Shown here: positions 26,601 through 38,191 of the stretch, piece after piece
Numbering within the stretch: the first letter of the stretch is position 1
Layout: each line of letters starts with the position of its first letter
NCBI GenBank assembly: GCA_013396655.1
Contig: WBMV01002769.1
Coordinates: 307,878-371,877, forward strand
DNA: 64,000 nt
Reading direction: 5' to 3'
Source of the DNA: Campylorhamphus procurvoides
Taxonomy: Eukaryota > Chordata > Aves > Passeriformes > Dendrocolaptidae
Program-made: the position numbers and the translations under genes
Notes under the pieces: model-generated
The model's database searches: none
Seen by the model: the letters and a program-made list of their open reading frames with translations, nothing else
Told to the model about the DNA's origin: nothing

Positions 26601-29600
26601 GAACTAAGACTATCTATCCTTTTTGACACTTTTTAAATTAAGTTCTTCCTCTAATTTATGTTTTTGCCAGCTTTCCTCCCTTACCTGGCTTTAAACTGAT
26701 TTTTTTTCTCTCAAAGTAATAAACTACTTCGGAGAGGAGAGAAAAAAAATTTAATGACCCTAGGAATTCAGATTAACAAAATGGATCATTTGTATACAGC
26801 TGCAGAATTATGAAACCTTTTGAAGTAGAGAGTCTCCAGCAATACTCTGCTTCTACACATTGCCACAAAATTCTTGTTAGTGTTCCTTACATTCTCAATT
26901 CCTGGCATGTTTTAGCAGTACCCTGCCCCTGAGGTGCAAAATTAGGAAGACAAAGTAAAACCAAAGGGAAAATATTAAGGTCAAGACCATCAATGTAGTC
27001 TATTTTTTTTTTTAATGCTGTGATGGATAAGCCCCACCAGCCCTTGTACTAAAGCACTAAACAAAAGTCTGGGTGAGCCTGGATTTGCACCAGCAGTCAT
27101 GTTTGACTCTTTACTGGCAGCGCAGTCTGACTCCTTATTATTGCTTATCCAACCTGCTTCCGAGTATGGTCTGTATCCCGCCTGACTTTAGCAGAGATGC
27201 AGGGAGCTGGTTCAGAAAAGCAGAGTAGGGTAGCAGCTGCAGCCTGATGAGTGGTGGCAGCCAGATAATCTACTGTGATGTCTTGTTGGAGAAAATTTGG
27301 GACAATGTAATTTCCCGTTTGACACGAAACCCTTGTCAGAGCAACATGAGGCTCTACATAGTACACCCAGCCTTCAAATGCTGTAAAAGATATTTGTTTC
27401 TCTATTAGAAGAATTAAGATTGCACATGCGTACTCCTAAGGTGTCTCTAAATTAAGGTGTTAAAGATATGAATACAGATTGAAAAAAGAACTATCTATTC
27501 AAGAGGAAAATTATAGTAGCTCACACTCCTTCCCTGCTTCCTTTCTTTCTCTTTCCCTGTCTCCAATGTGATCTTAATTCTTCTTATCATTGGGTCATGC
27601 TGCAGGCATTTTTTGAGACTCCTTATAAAGTAAATAAAGGCAAAATGATTTTTAAAAAAGGAGTTACTGATGTGAAAAGTGATCTGGTTTTCCTCCATTA
27701 AATAGAGTCACGTTCACAAAATTGTGCAAACATCTACCTCTCATACTTAGGTTTCAGAATGGTATCTTTGGTGTGTGTTGCAGTGTTCATGATTTAGCAT
27801 GAGAGAGAATTTTAGGTTTTAAGAAGCCTGAAATCTTACAGAATAAGGCTTCATTAAGGCAGTTTCACTCAGAGAAACATCCAATAATAATTTTAATGGA
27901 AGTACTATTTCCAACCAGGTCTCTCTGTGGACATTCTATTTCCACATTTGAATGTAATTTCAGTACAGAAAATAATTACACTCAACTAAAATTAAAACAG
28001 AGGTTAGACAGGATCTTAACTTGCCTTCAGAACTTCAGTTTGTCCTTTTAATTTTAAATAAAGTTCATACGACTGGCTGAAACTCACATTCCCTCCAAAT
28101 TTTTCAGCACGTGTTGAGTCAAGTAGATTTTATAGTTTAATTTTGTACTGATATCTGTATGCTGATTTTGTACACCTTTTCATCAACTTTGGGCTTCAGA
28201 ATTTAGACAAATGTAAAACAAAACCTCAAGTGAAGAATATGAATGTCCTATATGATTCACTAACACAAACTGTGTTTAAATTCCAGATTATTTCTAAAAG
28301 TTTCTAGGTGTGTATACTTCCTAGGACACTATTCCAGTACTGGTATTTTTTATATTCTAATGTTGAAACAACACTATCTGACTCTGGTATGGCCTTCTAT
28401 AGAAACTGAACCATGAGGATGGATGGTAGAGCTGAAACCCACTGTGATTACACAAGTGCTACCAGATCTGATGATATGGAAGTAGTCTAAAGTCACCATT
28501 CTCATTCTCTGTCCATACCTATATAAAAACAGGCCTAAATATTCAGAGAATGATACTTAAATGCCAGACACACAAATGAAGAATAAGTAATCTGTGCGAA
28601 TAGCTTAATTTGGAAAAAAACCAACTGAAAACATGCAATGCCCATTATAACTAATGAACATTAAATGAATGAGAATTAAATGTAGTTTAGGTACTTTGAT
28701 CTAAAAAGTATTTAACATCAATTTCTGAAAATTGTGCAGACTAAAAAAGAATACAGTCAAGTCTTCTATTTTTCTGTAGGTTGCAGAAGCTACCTAAGCT
28801 TTTCCACTCTATATGCTCCAGATGTGTTTTACTAGCATATTACTCAGATCTTTTCTGGTCTGAATTTGATGGTTGAGACTTCTCAATACATGGATGTTGT
28901 CATTTTGGGAGAAACAGGAACATGGAAGTAAACTAATATTGAGTGTGACTGTATTTGTAGTGGTAAACAAAAAGTAGAAAACATTGTACATTTCCAGTGG
29001 TCATTACAGTGAATAGAGAGAGTAGAGAGAAAAATTAACAAATGCAACTTACTTTGTTACTATATAGCTGTTAGTAATATATTTCTTTTGTCTAAACTGA
29101 ATTCATTAACTTTTAACTAAATTTGTCACTAGATTCTCCCTAAAATACTCGCATATGAAGTCAAGCCAAATGGAGTTCTGACTTAAAATTCCAATTTCTT
29201 CTGCAGAAAAGGTTAAAATTCTGAAGAAAAGATTGGAAAACACTATGGCTTCATCAGCTGTAACAGCAATTTAGATAAGTAAATATTTACAAAGAAAGAA
29301 CCATGGAACATATTTTTGATAGATATATTATGATGGAGGCCTCTCTCAATCTCCCCATGAGTGCTGACTTGTGAATGAAATCAGAGTCTGATGCTACTGA
29401 AGGAATTGAATTAATACTTCTGGGGCTGAACAGATCTGTCAGGAAGAGAGACAATGCCATAGAGTGTCATTGTCTTTTCCACTTCATTATTGATTCTCTG
29501 TCAGCATACAGTGCTCCTGCCTCACTGCATGGTGCATACCAGTGTCATGTGCCATGTTTAACACCTGGGCTCATGATAACTGAAGAAATGAAGCTCGACA

Positions 29601-31712
29601 GTCCTTGTCACTGCATTATCTGGACCAGAAACATCATTTATTCTTTCCTTAAAAAAAAAGAAAAAAAGAAAAAAAAAAGGACAAATAAAATGGTTTTCTT
29701 GGTTTTTTTTTTGATCATTTACACTAGTTAAGTATAGATATGATCAATTTGCTTAATTAACATTGACCTCTAAAATGGTTGCTAGTAAATTCTACTGTGA
29801 ACTGCATGCTATGCTATACGGTGTATTATGTTGTATTGTACCTATTTTATCTCCTGTGCAGAAAAGGAAACTCTCAGTTGAATTTTTGAGGTAGATTGTG
29901 TGTCACACTCCTGTACACAATCACAAAGTGCAAAGGTATTATTAAGAGCAGCAAATATGATCTTTTACCATGGCAGGAAAAGTTGCGTCAAGTGTCATGC
30001 ATACAGAATGCCCAGCGAGGTCAAGAGAAATTACATGTCTGTAAACAAAAAATGCATGCCTTAGCATTATAACTGCTAGGCAGCCCTGTTGTGTGATTTT
30101 GGATGTTACTAGGCATGTGTGTGCCTTTGGAATAGGTAATAGTATATTTTTAGAGTAATATGACATGTAGTTAGTATATGTACTATTGCAGATGTTTTAA
30201 AAGTGTTAAAATCTTTTGCAAGCAGGGTGGGCAATATCCATGATACATCACTAAATACCACATACTTGCAGATAATCACAGTCAGTCTCATTCAAGTCTG
30301 TGTTGCTGGGCAAAGCACATTTGAAAGTAGAAGTGCATTTTGTTCAGATCATGTGCAAGTCATCACAGAGGACATCCTTGTCTGCACATGAAGGAGCTGT
30401 GCTTATGTCATTGAGCTCTTGATTTGTATTCTGATCAATACGTTTTCTCAGTTCCACAGTTATGCTTCATGTTTGTGGTATTGTGATGCCTGGAATGTAG
30501 AAAAGCTAGGGTCTCTTTCTTTCATATGGCATAATGGGAGTGAGGATGGTAAAACAATTACGTTTCTGGGTCACCATCTAGATATCACTAGTATTAGTAA
30601 AAGAGACACAACGTGTAAATCTGCTGAGGTATTTAATGCTATCTTTGTTAGTGACAGCAAAACAGCAATACAGTTGCATTAAATTTGTTCACACATAATT
30701 ATTCCAATGTAGTGTGTGTCACAGTACATTAGAGTAGTTCAGAATTTTCATTAAGGTTTCTCTTTTCATTCTGTTGCAAGGTGATTGTAATAATTTGCTT
30801 TGTTTTCAAAGCAGATAAATGAAATTTCAATTCAAGTGTGAATTTCATTTGTGTATGAGAGTGTTTGTCAGAATAATGATAAAAGAAAAAAAGGTAAGTG
30901 CCACTTGCTTTCCTGCTTTAACTAATAGGTATCTTTAAGAACTTTTGTCCAGTGAATCTTCCAATGTAAGATCACCTAAGGCAAATTTGGGTGTGAGGAA
31001 CAGTACCAGAAAGAAAGTATGACTCAAAGGAGTCCCAATTCCCTGTCCAGCCACGCACGTATGTGGAGAAAAAATGCTGGCAACTTGTAAAAGCCTGTTG
31101 TTGTACAATTCTTATCAACTCTGCCATATGGAGGAGAATGCAGTCACAGACCTATGTACTCATAGGTAAACACCTCTGGGTGGAACAAGGTGTAGGCCAG
31201 CGGGAAAACATATGGTGCAGAGTACACTATTTGCTCTCCTTCCTGTGTTCAAGACACAGTCTGACATCTGCAACCTCAATCAGGAAGTTAGAAGAGCTTA
31301 GGATTTTACAAACCTACATTTTCACTATATGGCTGGCCAAATTCTAGCATAATGAGACTGGAAAGTTTTGAAGAAAACGCCTTGCAGAGTCCACATTCAC
31401 ATTTTTAATCACCACTTAGAAAAATAGCTTGTGAGGTTTCAACATTTTAATTTGTGTTTTTCATAGATTTTTCATAAGGATTTATGGATAAGTTAAATAA
31501 TAAAAGTGGTCACTTTGATTAGAGTTACCTTAAAAGTATGAACTACATTGATTTCTTCACTCATAAAAAGGCAAAATGCACATTTTTTTTAAAGACAGAT
31601 ACATTTATAGGAAAAAAACCCTGAAAGTTTAGTGAAATCACTGGAGTGCCTTGAAAGATTTTGAATGATTTTGAACAAATGTTTCCTTTATTCTCTTCTC
31701 TCTTTTTAAAAG
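23699..31712. other. Unique noncoding DNA, no gene seen
   Basis: About 8 kb of AT-rich sequence. The longest open frame is 118 codons (29375-29731, plus); it runs into a poly-lysine stretch coded by the A-rich tract at 29651-29680, so it is not credible. The interval 27020-27370 is richer in G+C than its flanks but matches nothing I know. No RNA gene or transposon was identified. Confidence 0.5.
29651..29680. repeat. A/G low-complexity tract
   Basis: Runs of A separated by single G. Simple sequence. Confidence 0.85.
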
Positions 31713-31782
31713 GGAAATTAATAATTCTGCTGGTTTAGAAGAAGGAAACATGAGTACACCTACACGTCCCGTTCATCCACCT
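31713..31782 (+). other. Candidate exon (70 nt), gene unknown
   Basis: The segment is preceded by a long pyrimidine-rich tract (about 31683-31706) ending in AAAAG at 31708-31712, and followed by a perfect donor GTAAGT at 31783-31788. One base then 23 codons are open: reading from 31714 gives EINNSAGLEEGN, then MSTPTRPVHPP up to the donor. An ATG at 31750-31752 has A at -3, so it could also be a first coding exon with translation starting inside it. The Pro/Thr-rich end and codon mix look more protein-like than the flanks. I do not recognise the protein. Partner exons are not visible nearby, so it would belong to a gene with large introns. Chance cannot be excluded. Confidence 0.3.
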
Positions 31783-31788
31783 GTAAGT

Positions 31789-32527
31789 AGTTTCAGTTTT
31801 AGAGGCTCAAATTAATTTCACAGTGAATCGTTTTTTATACATCAAAAGTGTAAGATTACCTGTTGCTTGCTGTTGCATGAGTTTTGAAATGTATGTTAAA
31901 AAATGTGGTACAATGATTTTTAAGCAGACAATAACTGCTTCAGATGTGACTTTTGAATATTTTTTCAGTTGGTATTAATTTAAAAAGCCATAAAATTTGA
32001 ATATGTGCATTAAAATGAAAAATTATACCAGAAATGAAGCCATAACTAAATACGTGTTAGAAATCTTTGGAGAATTTTCCTTCTCAGGGATTTTACAAGG
32101 AATTATCTGACAGGGTTAACTGTAATTGTTTGCAGAATCATTTGTTCTAAAAAATTGACAATAGCATAAGATATGTGTGAGTGACTGTTTGAGACTACAA
32201 TACTGATCTACCATATATGATACCCTACTTTGTCTATGACTTATAGATACTACACCTAAAAGGGCTCAAAGATTACTATTATTTTATTCTGGAATCTGTA
32301 AAATATATCATCAAGGAAAATATTTCAAAACTCTAAGAAAGTACCTAAAAGAGCCCTAAAGGATAAGAAACTCTTAACTCCATGACACTATATTAACTTC
32401 CAGAGCAAAAAGTGTCATTAACTCTCTATGAGCTCTTACAGCTCAGTATTCTCCTAGATCACTTTCATGGAACATATGTATGCAACATGGGATTTCACAT
32501 CAGGTTTTAGAGGAATGTTATTCTTGG
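31789..32527. other. Unique noncoding DNA, no gene seen
   Basis: AT-rich sequence between the candidate exon and the CR1 cluster. No repeat, frame or site of note. Confidence 0.6.
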
Positions 32528-32816
32528 TCTCAGTAAAACCATAGAATCATAAAATCAAAGAATCCTTAAGGCTGGTAAAGACCTCCAAGATCATTGAGTC
32601 CAACCTTTGACTGAATACCACCATGCCAACTAAATCATATCACGAAGTGCCATGTCCAATCATTTCCTGAACACTTCCAGGGGTGGTGACTCCTCCACTT
32701 CCCTGGCAGCACATTGCAGTGCTTAACCACCCTTTCAGTGAAAAAATTCTTCTTGATATCCAGCTGTAACCTCCCCTGGTACAGCATGAGACTGTTTCCT
32801 CTTGTCCTGTTAGTAG
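32528..32816 (-). mobile_element. CR1 LINE A, 3' end
   Basis: The segment starts with CATAGAATCATAAAATC, the reverse complement of the ATTCTATG-type 3' tail typical of avian CR1. It continues with the standard CR1 3' sequence read backwards (for example TCCAACCTTTGACTG, AACACTTCCAGGGGTGG, CTTGTCCTGTTAGTAG). The element's sense strand is therefore minus. It is interrupted at about 32816 by CR1 B and resumes near 33431. The copy is diverged and dead. Confidence 0.9.
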
Positions 32817-33430
32817 TTCATAGAATTATAGAATATCCTGAGTTGGAACTCATGGCCTGCACAGGACAGCCACAAGAATCACACACCATGTGCCTGAGAA
32901 TGCTGCCCAAATTCTTGAACTGTCCAGTTCTTGAACTCTGGCAGGCTTGGTGTTGTGACCACTTCCCTGGAGAGCCTGTTGCAGTGCCCAACCACTCTCT
33001 GGGTGAAAAAGCTTTTCCTAGTATCCAATCTAAACCTCCTCAACATAACTTCATACCATTCCCTTGGGTCCTTTAACTGGTTACTGGAAAGAAGAGACCA
33101 GAGATTGCTCCTTTGCTTCCTCTTGCCAGGAAGTTGTATCCTTCCATGAGGATACAACTCAGTCTCCTTTGGCTGAACAAATCAAGGGAATCAGCCATTC
33201 CTTGTATGGCTTTCCGTCAAGGCCCTTCATCATCTTTGCAGCCCTCCTTTGGATGGTCTTTGATAGCTTTGTATCTTTTTCATACCCAAAATTGTACACA
33301 ATATTCAAGGTGAGGCCGTACCAGTGCAAAGCAGAGCAGGACAATCACCTCCCTTGACCTGCTGACGATGCTTTGCCTGATGCCCCTCAGGGCATGATTG
33401 GCCCTACTGGCTGCCTCATCTTGCTTCAAG
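32817..33430 (-). mobile_element. CR1 LINE B, inserted inside CR1 A
   Basis: A second CR1 3' end (CATAGAATTATAGAAT) begins exactly where CR1 A breaks off. It runs through the usual 3' region and ends near 33430, where CR1 A sequence resumes. Same orientation as its host. Open frames of up to 120 codons occur on both strands but are fragments of decayed CR1 coding and 3' sequence. A 10-bp inverted repeat lies inside (33132-33141 with 33150-33159, 8-nt loop). CR1 B must be younger than CR1 A. Confidence 0.8.
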
Positions 33431-33950
33431 CTTTTTCAGATAGCTGTACAGAGTGAAAAGGTGCCCCCTTGACCGTCCTTTATTCCAGGCTAAACAACCC
33501 CAGCTCCCTCATCTACTTCCCATAACACCTGTGCTCCAGATCATCTGCCAACTCCACTGCCCTTCTCTGGACATATTCCAGTTACTTCAGTGTCTTTTTG
33601 GAAGTGAAGGGGCAAAGGACTGAACACAGGATTCAAGACACAGTGTTACCAGTGTTGAATAAAGGGGTACTGTTCTTGCTAGAAGCCAGGATGCCCTTGG
33701 ACTTCTTGGCCACTTGATCACACTGCTGACATGTTCAACTGGCTGATGACTAGGACCCCAGGTCCTCTACTGCTGGGCCTCTTTCCAGTCACTCTTCCTC
33801 AAGCCTGTGGTTTTTGTGACCCATGTGCAGGACTTGGCCTTGTTGAACCTCATATTTGCCTTAGCCATCATATCCAGCCTGTCCAGATACCTCTGCAGAG
33901 CCTTCCTACCATTCATCAGGAAAAGCCAAAATTCCACTGATGGCATAAGC
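33431..33950 (-). mobile_element. CR1 LINE A, continuation
   Basis: From about 33431 (TTCAGATAGCTGTACAGAG, then AGGCTAAACAACCCCAGCTC and CTTCTCTGGACATATTCC) the sequence continues the CR1 consensus from roughly where 32816 stopped, about 45 bp of consensus being absent. It extends into the end of the reverse-transcriptase coding region (CTTGGCCTTGTTGAACCTCAT in the reverse sense). It ends near 33950, probably by 5' truncation, as is usual for CR1. Confidence 0.85.
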
Positions 33951-35431
33951 CTTTAGACCATGTGTTGATCAGGTAGATTCCCCTGTTCCTCAAATTTCCA
34001 TATACCTGAAAATATTTCATATTTAGTAGCCTAAAAATTACGGACAAATAAGTGTTGTGTACAGAGTGGAGCAAGCTGGCATTTGCAGCTTGAAGACAGT
34101 TGAAGGTAATAGGTAAAATGAAAAAAGGAAGAGTGAGGTAAAATAGACGCTATATTTATGATCACCTTTAATCAAAATCTGAAAAGAATTGTTTAACATT
34201 AACACAAAACCAAAAAAACTGGAACATGAACTTAGATTTTCTTTGTATTCACATGAAAATTGAAGAAAAAAAAGGTGTGAAAGATATTACATAAACGCTC
34301 TATTGAATAAGTAAAATCTAACACGAGAAGAGACGTCAGGATCTGCTTGCATTAGAGTCCAACAGACAAAACATGTATTTTGCCCCGAGTTAAAAAGGGG
34401 GAAAAATGGTTGACTAGAGGTAGAATATATGCATTATCTTTGTTTAACAGGTTAGAATATCTCCTGGCTGGAAGCTCCCTGGCATATGTGAGGGTGAATC
34501 AGGACATGTAATTCTCAGCAGTTTCACAACTTGGTGGCATGCTGCCAGAAGAACCAGCAGGTCATTGATTGTTATTGGGGAATCCCCTGACAGTTCCAAC
34601 CCCCAGGAAAAGAGAGAGAAGGCTGGGCAGCCAGCCAGGACTTCACTCCTGCAAAAATCCTAAATGCTGCTCCCTGACTAGTTATGCAAGAACCATATAA
34701 ACCTTTAGTAGTGCTGGCACCCATGAAATTCATGATAAAACACTGGGACAACATAGACTTAAGGTTTGAACTGTGGGCTGGTGTTGACGTCTTTACTTGA
34801 CTCGAATCTATGTTCATTACACTAATAACAACACTGCCTCCAAGGGGCATAATAATACCTTGTAGTACACACCTTCTACACTATGAGTATATACTGTTAT
34901 ATGTTCTCTGAACCCCCAAACCAAATTATTGAATAATCTGAGTACATTCCTGTGACTGTACTACAAGTGATAAAGTCAGTGCTTGTCACTCCGATCATGT
35001 CACTGCTATGTGATGTACCCAATGGGCATGTGAAATGTATTCCACTGATGCAGGTGGATGTATAGGTTACTGTACATTTTGATATTCCATCCAAATGAAT
35101 GAACTATTTATTCAGAGTTGTCACCATTGCTAGGCTGGGTTTCTATTCTCACAGCATTGAAGAGGTTAACAGTGATTTTTCATGAAAACAACTTATGGAC
35201 CATAGAAATACACAGTACAGAAAATACAGTCCTCACTTAAACATAAGAAAGGGCAAAGGTCAATAAGTATTTTTAAAATGACTGAGCGAAGAGAGCATTT
35301 CCTGGTTTGCATAACACCTTGTTTTCTCAGTGACTGCAAAGGAACAAAGAATTATCCTGTCAAGTTGGGTTCTTTAGTCTGTTTTGTTTGTCTTGCCCTT
35401 TTAATACACTTGCTTTTCTGAACACATTCAG
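33951..35431. other. Noncoding DNA between CR1 copies, partly GC-richer
   Basis: The interval 34440-34860 is richer in G+C than the flanks and carries minus-strand open sequence (34572-34850, 92 codons) that I cannot assign. It could be an old, unclassified retroelement piece such as an LTR, but no clear ends or duplications were found. The remainder is AT-rich with nothing recognised. Confidence 0.45.
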
Positions 35432-36132
35432 GGATCCAGAGGCACTGAGCACCCGATGTCTTTCTTGAAGTGAATAGTCTGAGAATAGGATTTGAGGTGC
35501 AGCCTCACCAGAGCTGAGTACATGGGAACAATCACTACTCTGGTCCTGCTGGTCACACTATTGCTGACACAGACTATGATGCTATATTCCTTCTTGGCCA
35601 CCTGGGCACACTGCTGGGCCATGTTCAGTGGCTGTTGACCAGCTCCCTCACGTTTTTTTCCACTGGGTTTCTTTCCTGCCACTCATCCCAAGCCTGTAGC
35701 ACCGTATGGCATTATTGGGACCCAAGTGAAGAACTTGGCACTTCATGCTGTTGAACCTCATACAATTAACCTCAGCACACTGATCCAGCCTGTCCAGATC
35801 CCTCCTTCCCTCCAGCAGTTCAATATTCCCATCCAACTCGATGTCCACTGTGAACTGACTGAGGTTGCACTTGATCCCCTGATCCATATTGTCAGTAAAG
35901 ATATTAAACAGGGCTGACCCAAATACAGAGCCCTGGGGAACACCACTTGTGACTGACTGCCAATTGAATGTAACTCCATTCACCACCACTCTCTGGGCCC
36001 GGCCATCCAGACAATTTTTTTATTCAGCATAGAGTGAACCTGTCCAGGCCATGAGTGGCCAGTTTCTCGAGGAGAATGCTGTGGGAAATGCTTTATTGAA
36101 GTTTAGATAGACAACATCTACAGCCTTTCTCT
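35432..36132 (-). mobile_element. CR1 LINE C, reverse-transcriptase region
   Basis: The reverse complement matches CR1 ORF2 and is clearly a different copy from CR1 A, because the two overlap in consensus position. It runs from the sequence near GATGTCTTTCTTGAAG up to GACAACATCTACAGCC. The CR1 3' end is missing, which is unusual since CR1 copies normally lose 5' sequence; a deletion or rearrangement is implied. A small internal deletion is visible near 36085, where GGGAAATGCTTTATTG skips about a dozen consensus bases. The element continues after an interruption at 36705. Confidence 0.85.
35648..35989 (-). pseudogene. CR1 reverse-transcriptase ORF remnant (113 codons)
   Basis: This minus-strand open frame is the best-preserved coding remnant in the window. 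It contains SGVPQGSVFGSALFNIF, the conserved SGVPQGSxLGPxLF block of LINE reverse transcriptases. Downstream are LDRLDQCAEVNCMRFN and KCQVLHLG, also standard CR1 sequence. The catalytic F/Y-A-D-D motif has decayed to FTVD, so an active enzyme is impossible. The frame stays open by chance after truncation. It is not a host gene. Confidence 0.85.
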
Positions 36133-36704
36133 TGAAAAAGAGAAAAATCTAGGCAAAATAGATTTTAGTATAACTCTTTAAGCACTTTTAGTACCACTTT
36201 AGCCAAGCACCTTTGCATTAGATTCCTGAAATATTGTTTAATGATCCTCATCAAGTATTTCAGTGGATAAAGATTTTAGCAAGGACATCTAGTCTGTATA
36301 GAATGTCCCCAGAAAAACCTAATAGGCACATTGTTTGATATAACTCTAGTTAAAACTATTCAGAAGGCCCAGAAACCTTGAAATGATTCTGAACAGGACA
36401 GAGATTATGAGGAAGAGGAAGCAAAGATGAAGATAAGGGGCCCTCAAGATTTCTGACTCAGTTCAGGAGGCATGCCTGATGGAGGTCCCATGGAACAGAC
36501 AGTTTTGGAAGTGACTGTATTAGGTAATGATTTGAATGGTTAAGTAGGCAACTAAATAAAAGTAAGAGACTTTTACAACTCTGTATACATGCTTTTGAAG
36601 AACTTAGATTCTCCTGCATCCAGTGCAACAAAAGGAATGCTGCCTTCTAAAACTCACAAATTGAGTCTCAGGGGTCTTTTTTTAAGAGTCAATATTAGGC
36701 ATCA
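36133..36704. mobile_element. Unclassified ~570-bp insertion splitting CR1 C
   Basis: CR1 C sequence stops at about ACAGCCTTTCTC (36121-36132) and resumes at about CCTTCATCTAATAGATGAG (from 36705), at adjoining consensus positions. The 570 bp between is therefore inserted DNA. It has no CR1 similarity that I can see, no clear terminal inverted repeats, no coding frame and no obvious poly-A tail. A target-site duplication is at best vague (CCTTT against CCTTC). It could be an unknown non-autonomous element or an older rearrangement. Confidence 0.45.
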
Positions 36705-36885
36705 CCTTCATCTAATAGATGAGTCACTTTATCACAGGAGGAGATCAGGTTAGTCAAGCTGGACCTGCTTTTTGCTAACCTGTGTTAGCTGAACCTGATC
36801 CCCTGCTTGTCCTGCACCTGCCATGTGATGGCACTCAAGGTGATCTGCTCCATGATACTCCCCAGCACCAAAGTCAGGCTGACAG
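36705..36885 (-). mobile_element. CR1 LINE C, continuation
   Basis: The sequence around GGAGGAGATCAGGTTAGTC, CTGCTTGTCCTGCACCTG and GTGATGGCACTCAAGGTG matches, in reverse sense, the part of CR1 ORF2 just upstream of the segment ending at 36132. Similarity fades near 36885 after AGTCAGGCTGACAGACTG. Confidence 0.8.
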
Positions 36886-38177
36886 ACTGATAATGATGTA
36901 TTTTCAGGATAATGGAATCAGAAAACTTTTGAATAAACAATCCTTTTGTTGAAGTTTTATATAAGCTACTTTCCTGATTTTTTTGCTATTAGATTAACAT
37001 CCAAATGAATGCCCCATCATTTTGTTACAGTTTTGTATAACATGGAAAGAGTCACCTCTGCCTGTACTTTTTTAAAGATGGCTAGAAATAATTCCACTTC
37101 AGGACTTTACACTGAGGATCTATTAAATGCTTATAAGCATGAAAAGTAAATGTCAATTCTGTCTTTGACTTCATCTTCAACATCAATATAAGAATTTGCA
37201 GGTCTACTTTTTCTTCACATAAAGTGTAACAGCAAAATGATTATTCCCCTCACTGCTTTAAAAGTGTTGAGACAGAGAAAAATCTCAGTAACACACTTTG
37301 CAACATCACTGTTGGAAGTAAGTGGCCAAACAGAAAAAGGCATATTCTTAGTTCTCAAGTCTCTCCCATTCAGCAGTTAGCACACACACATGCCCCACCC
37401 CCTTCTTAAACCCTTTGGTTTTGCACTGAAGTGGTCCTAAAACTGTTGTTGGCATAGCCTTAGTGGCCGATTTCAGGCTTGAGTACATGCAGTGAAAGAG
37501 AAGTCAGATCACAATTCCAGGTACAGCTGCAGATGGCGAATCAGTCCCATTCTAGGAGAGAATTTGGTCAACTAATGTAATGCACCAAGTGCCAATGAAA
37601 CAATACAGTAAAGGACTAGAATTTCTACAGATTTCTTGAGAATCATCTAAATTCCCTGATAAAAATAGCAAAATCAACTTTCTATGAGAGGTAAAGTCAA
37701 GCCCAAACCAAACTCACTGGATGAAACATGAGGGAGAAACCTAGAAAAGCATCTTGTAAAGGGATGAACAGCAAGTGATCCCCTAGAAAAAAAAAAAAAA
37801 AGAGAACAAGGAAATGTAAAATATCCTACTGACAGCTCTATGTAGCTAGCCCTATTTACAACGGTGTGCAAGCACAAAAAAAACCATGTAGCCCACTTAT
37901 GCAATTAAGGCTTGGCAATTTGATGAAAATATCATGGAACAGAATTGATGTGAATTTGAACACCCTGCCAGCTCATTGGGATGGAATTGGCAGTCAGGGA
38001 AAGAGACGGGTGGTGTGATGTGCACGCATGAGCCTGCAAAGGCAAACTCTGGGCTCCAGGGCAATTGCCAGGAGTCGGTTATCCTGCAGGAAAGCAGGGA
38101 TTTTCACAATAGTTAAGCTCTCGATGGAGAAAGATTTTTTTAAGATTTCAGATAAATGAAGGGAAAAATAGTGGGGG

Positions 38178-38191
38178 ATATATATATATAT
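38178..38191. repeat. (AT)n microsatellite
   Basis: Seven AT units following a short G run. Confidence 0.85.

Noticed and set aside
27020..27370. GC-richer block as a tRNA-derived SINE
   Set aside because: No A-box/B-box pair at correct spacing and no tail was found.
29375..29731. 118-codon plus-strand frame
   Set aside because: Its C-terminal part is poly-lysine translated from a simple A/G tract.
32714..33357. Overlapping open frames of 60-120 codons on both strands
   Set aside because: All are shadows of CR1 A and CR1 B sequence.
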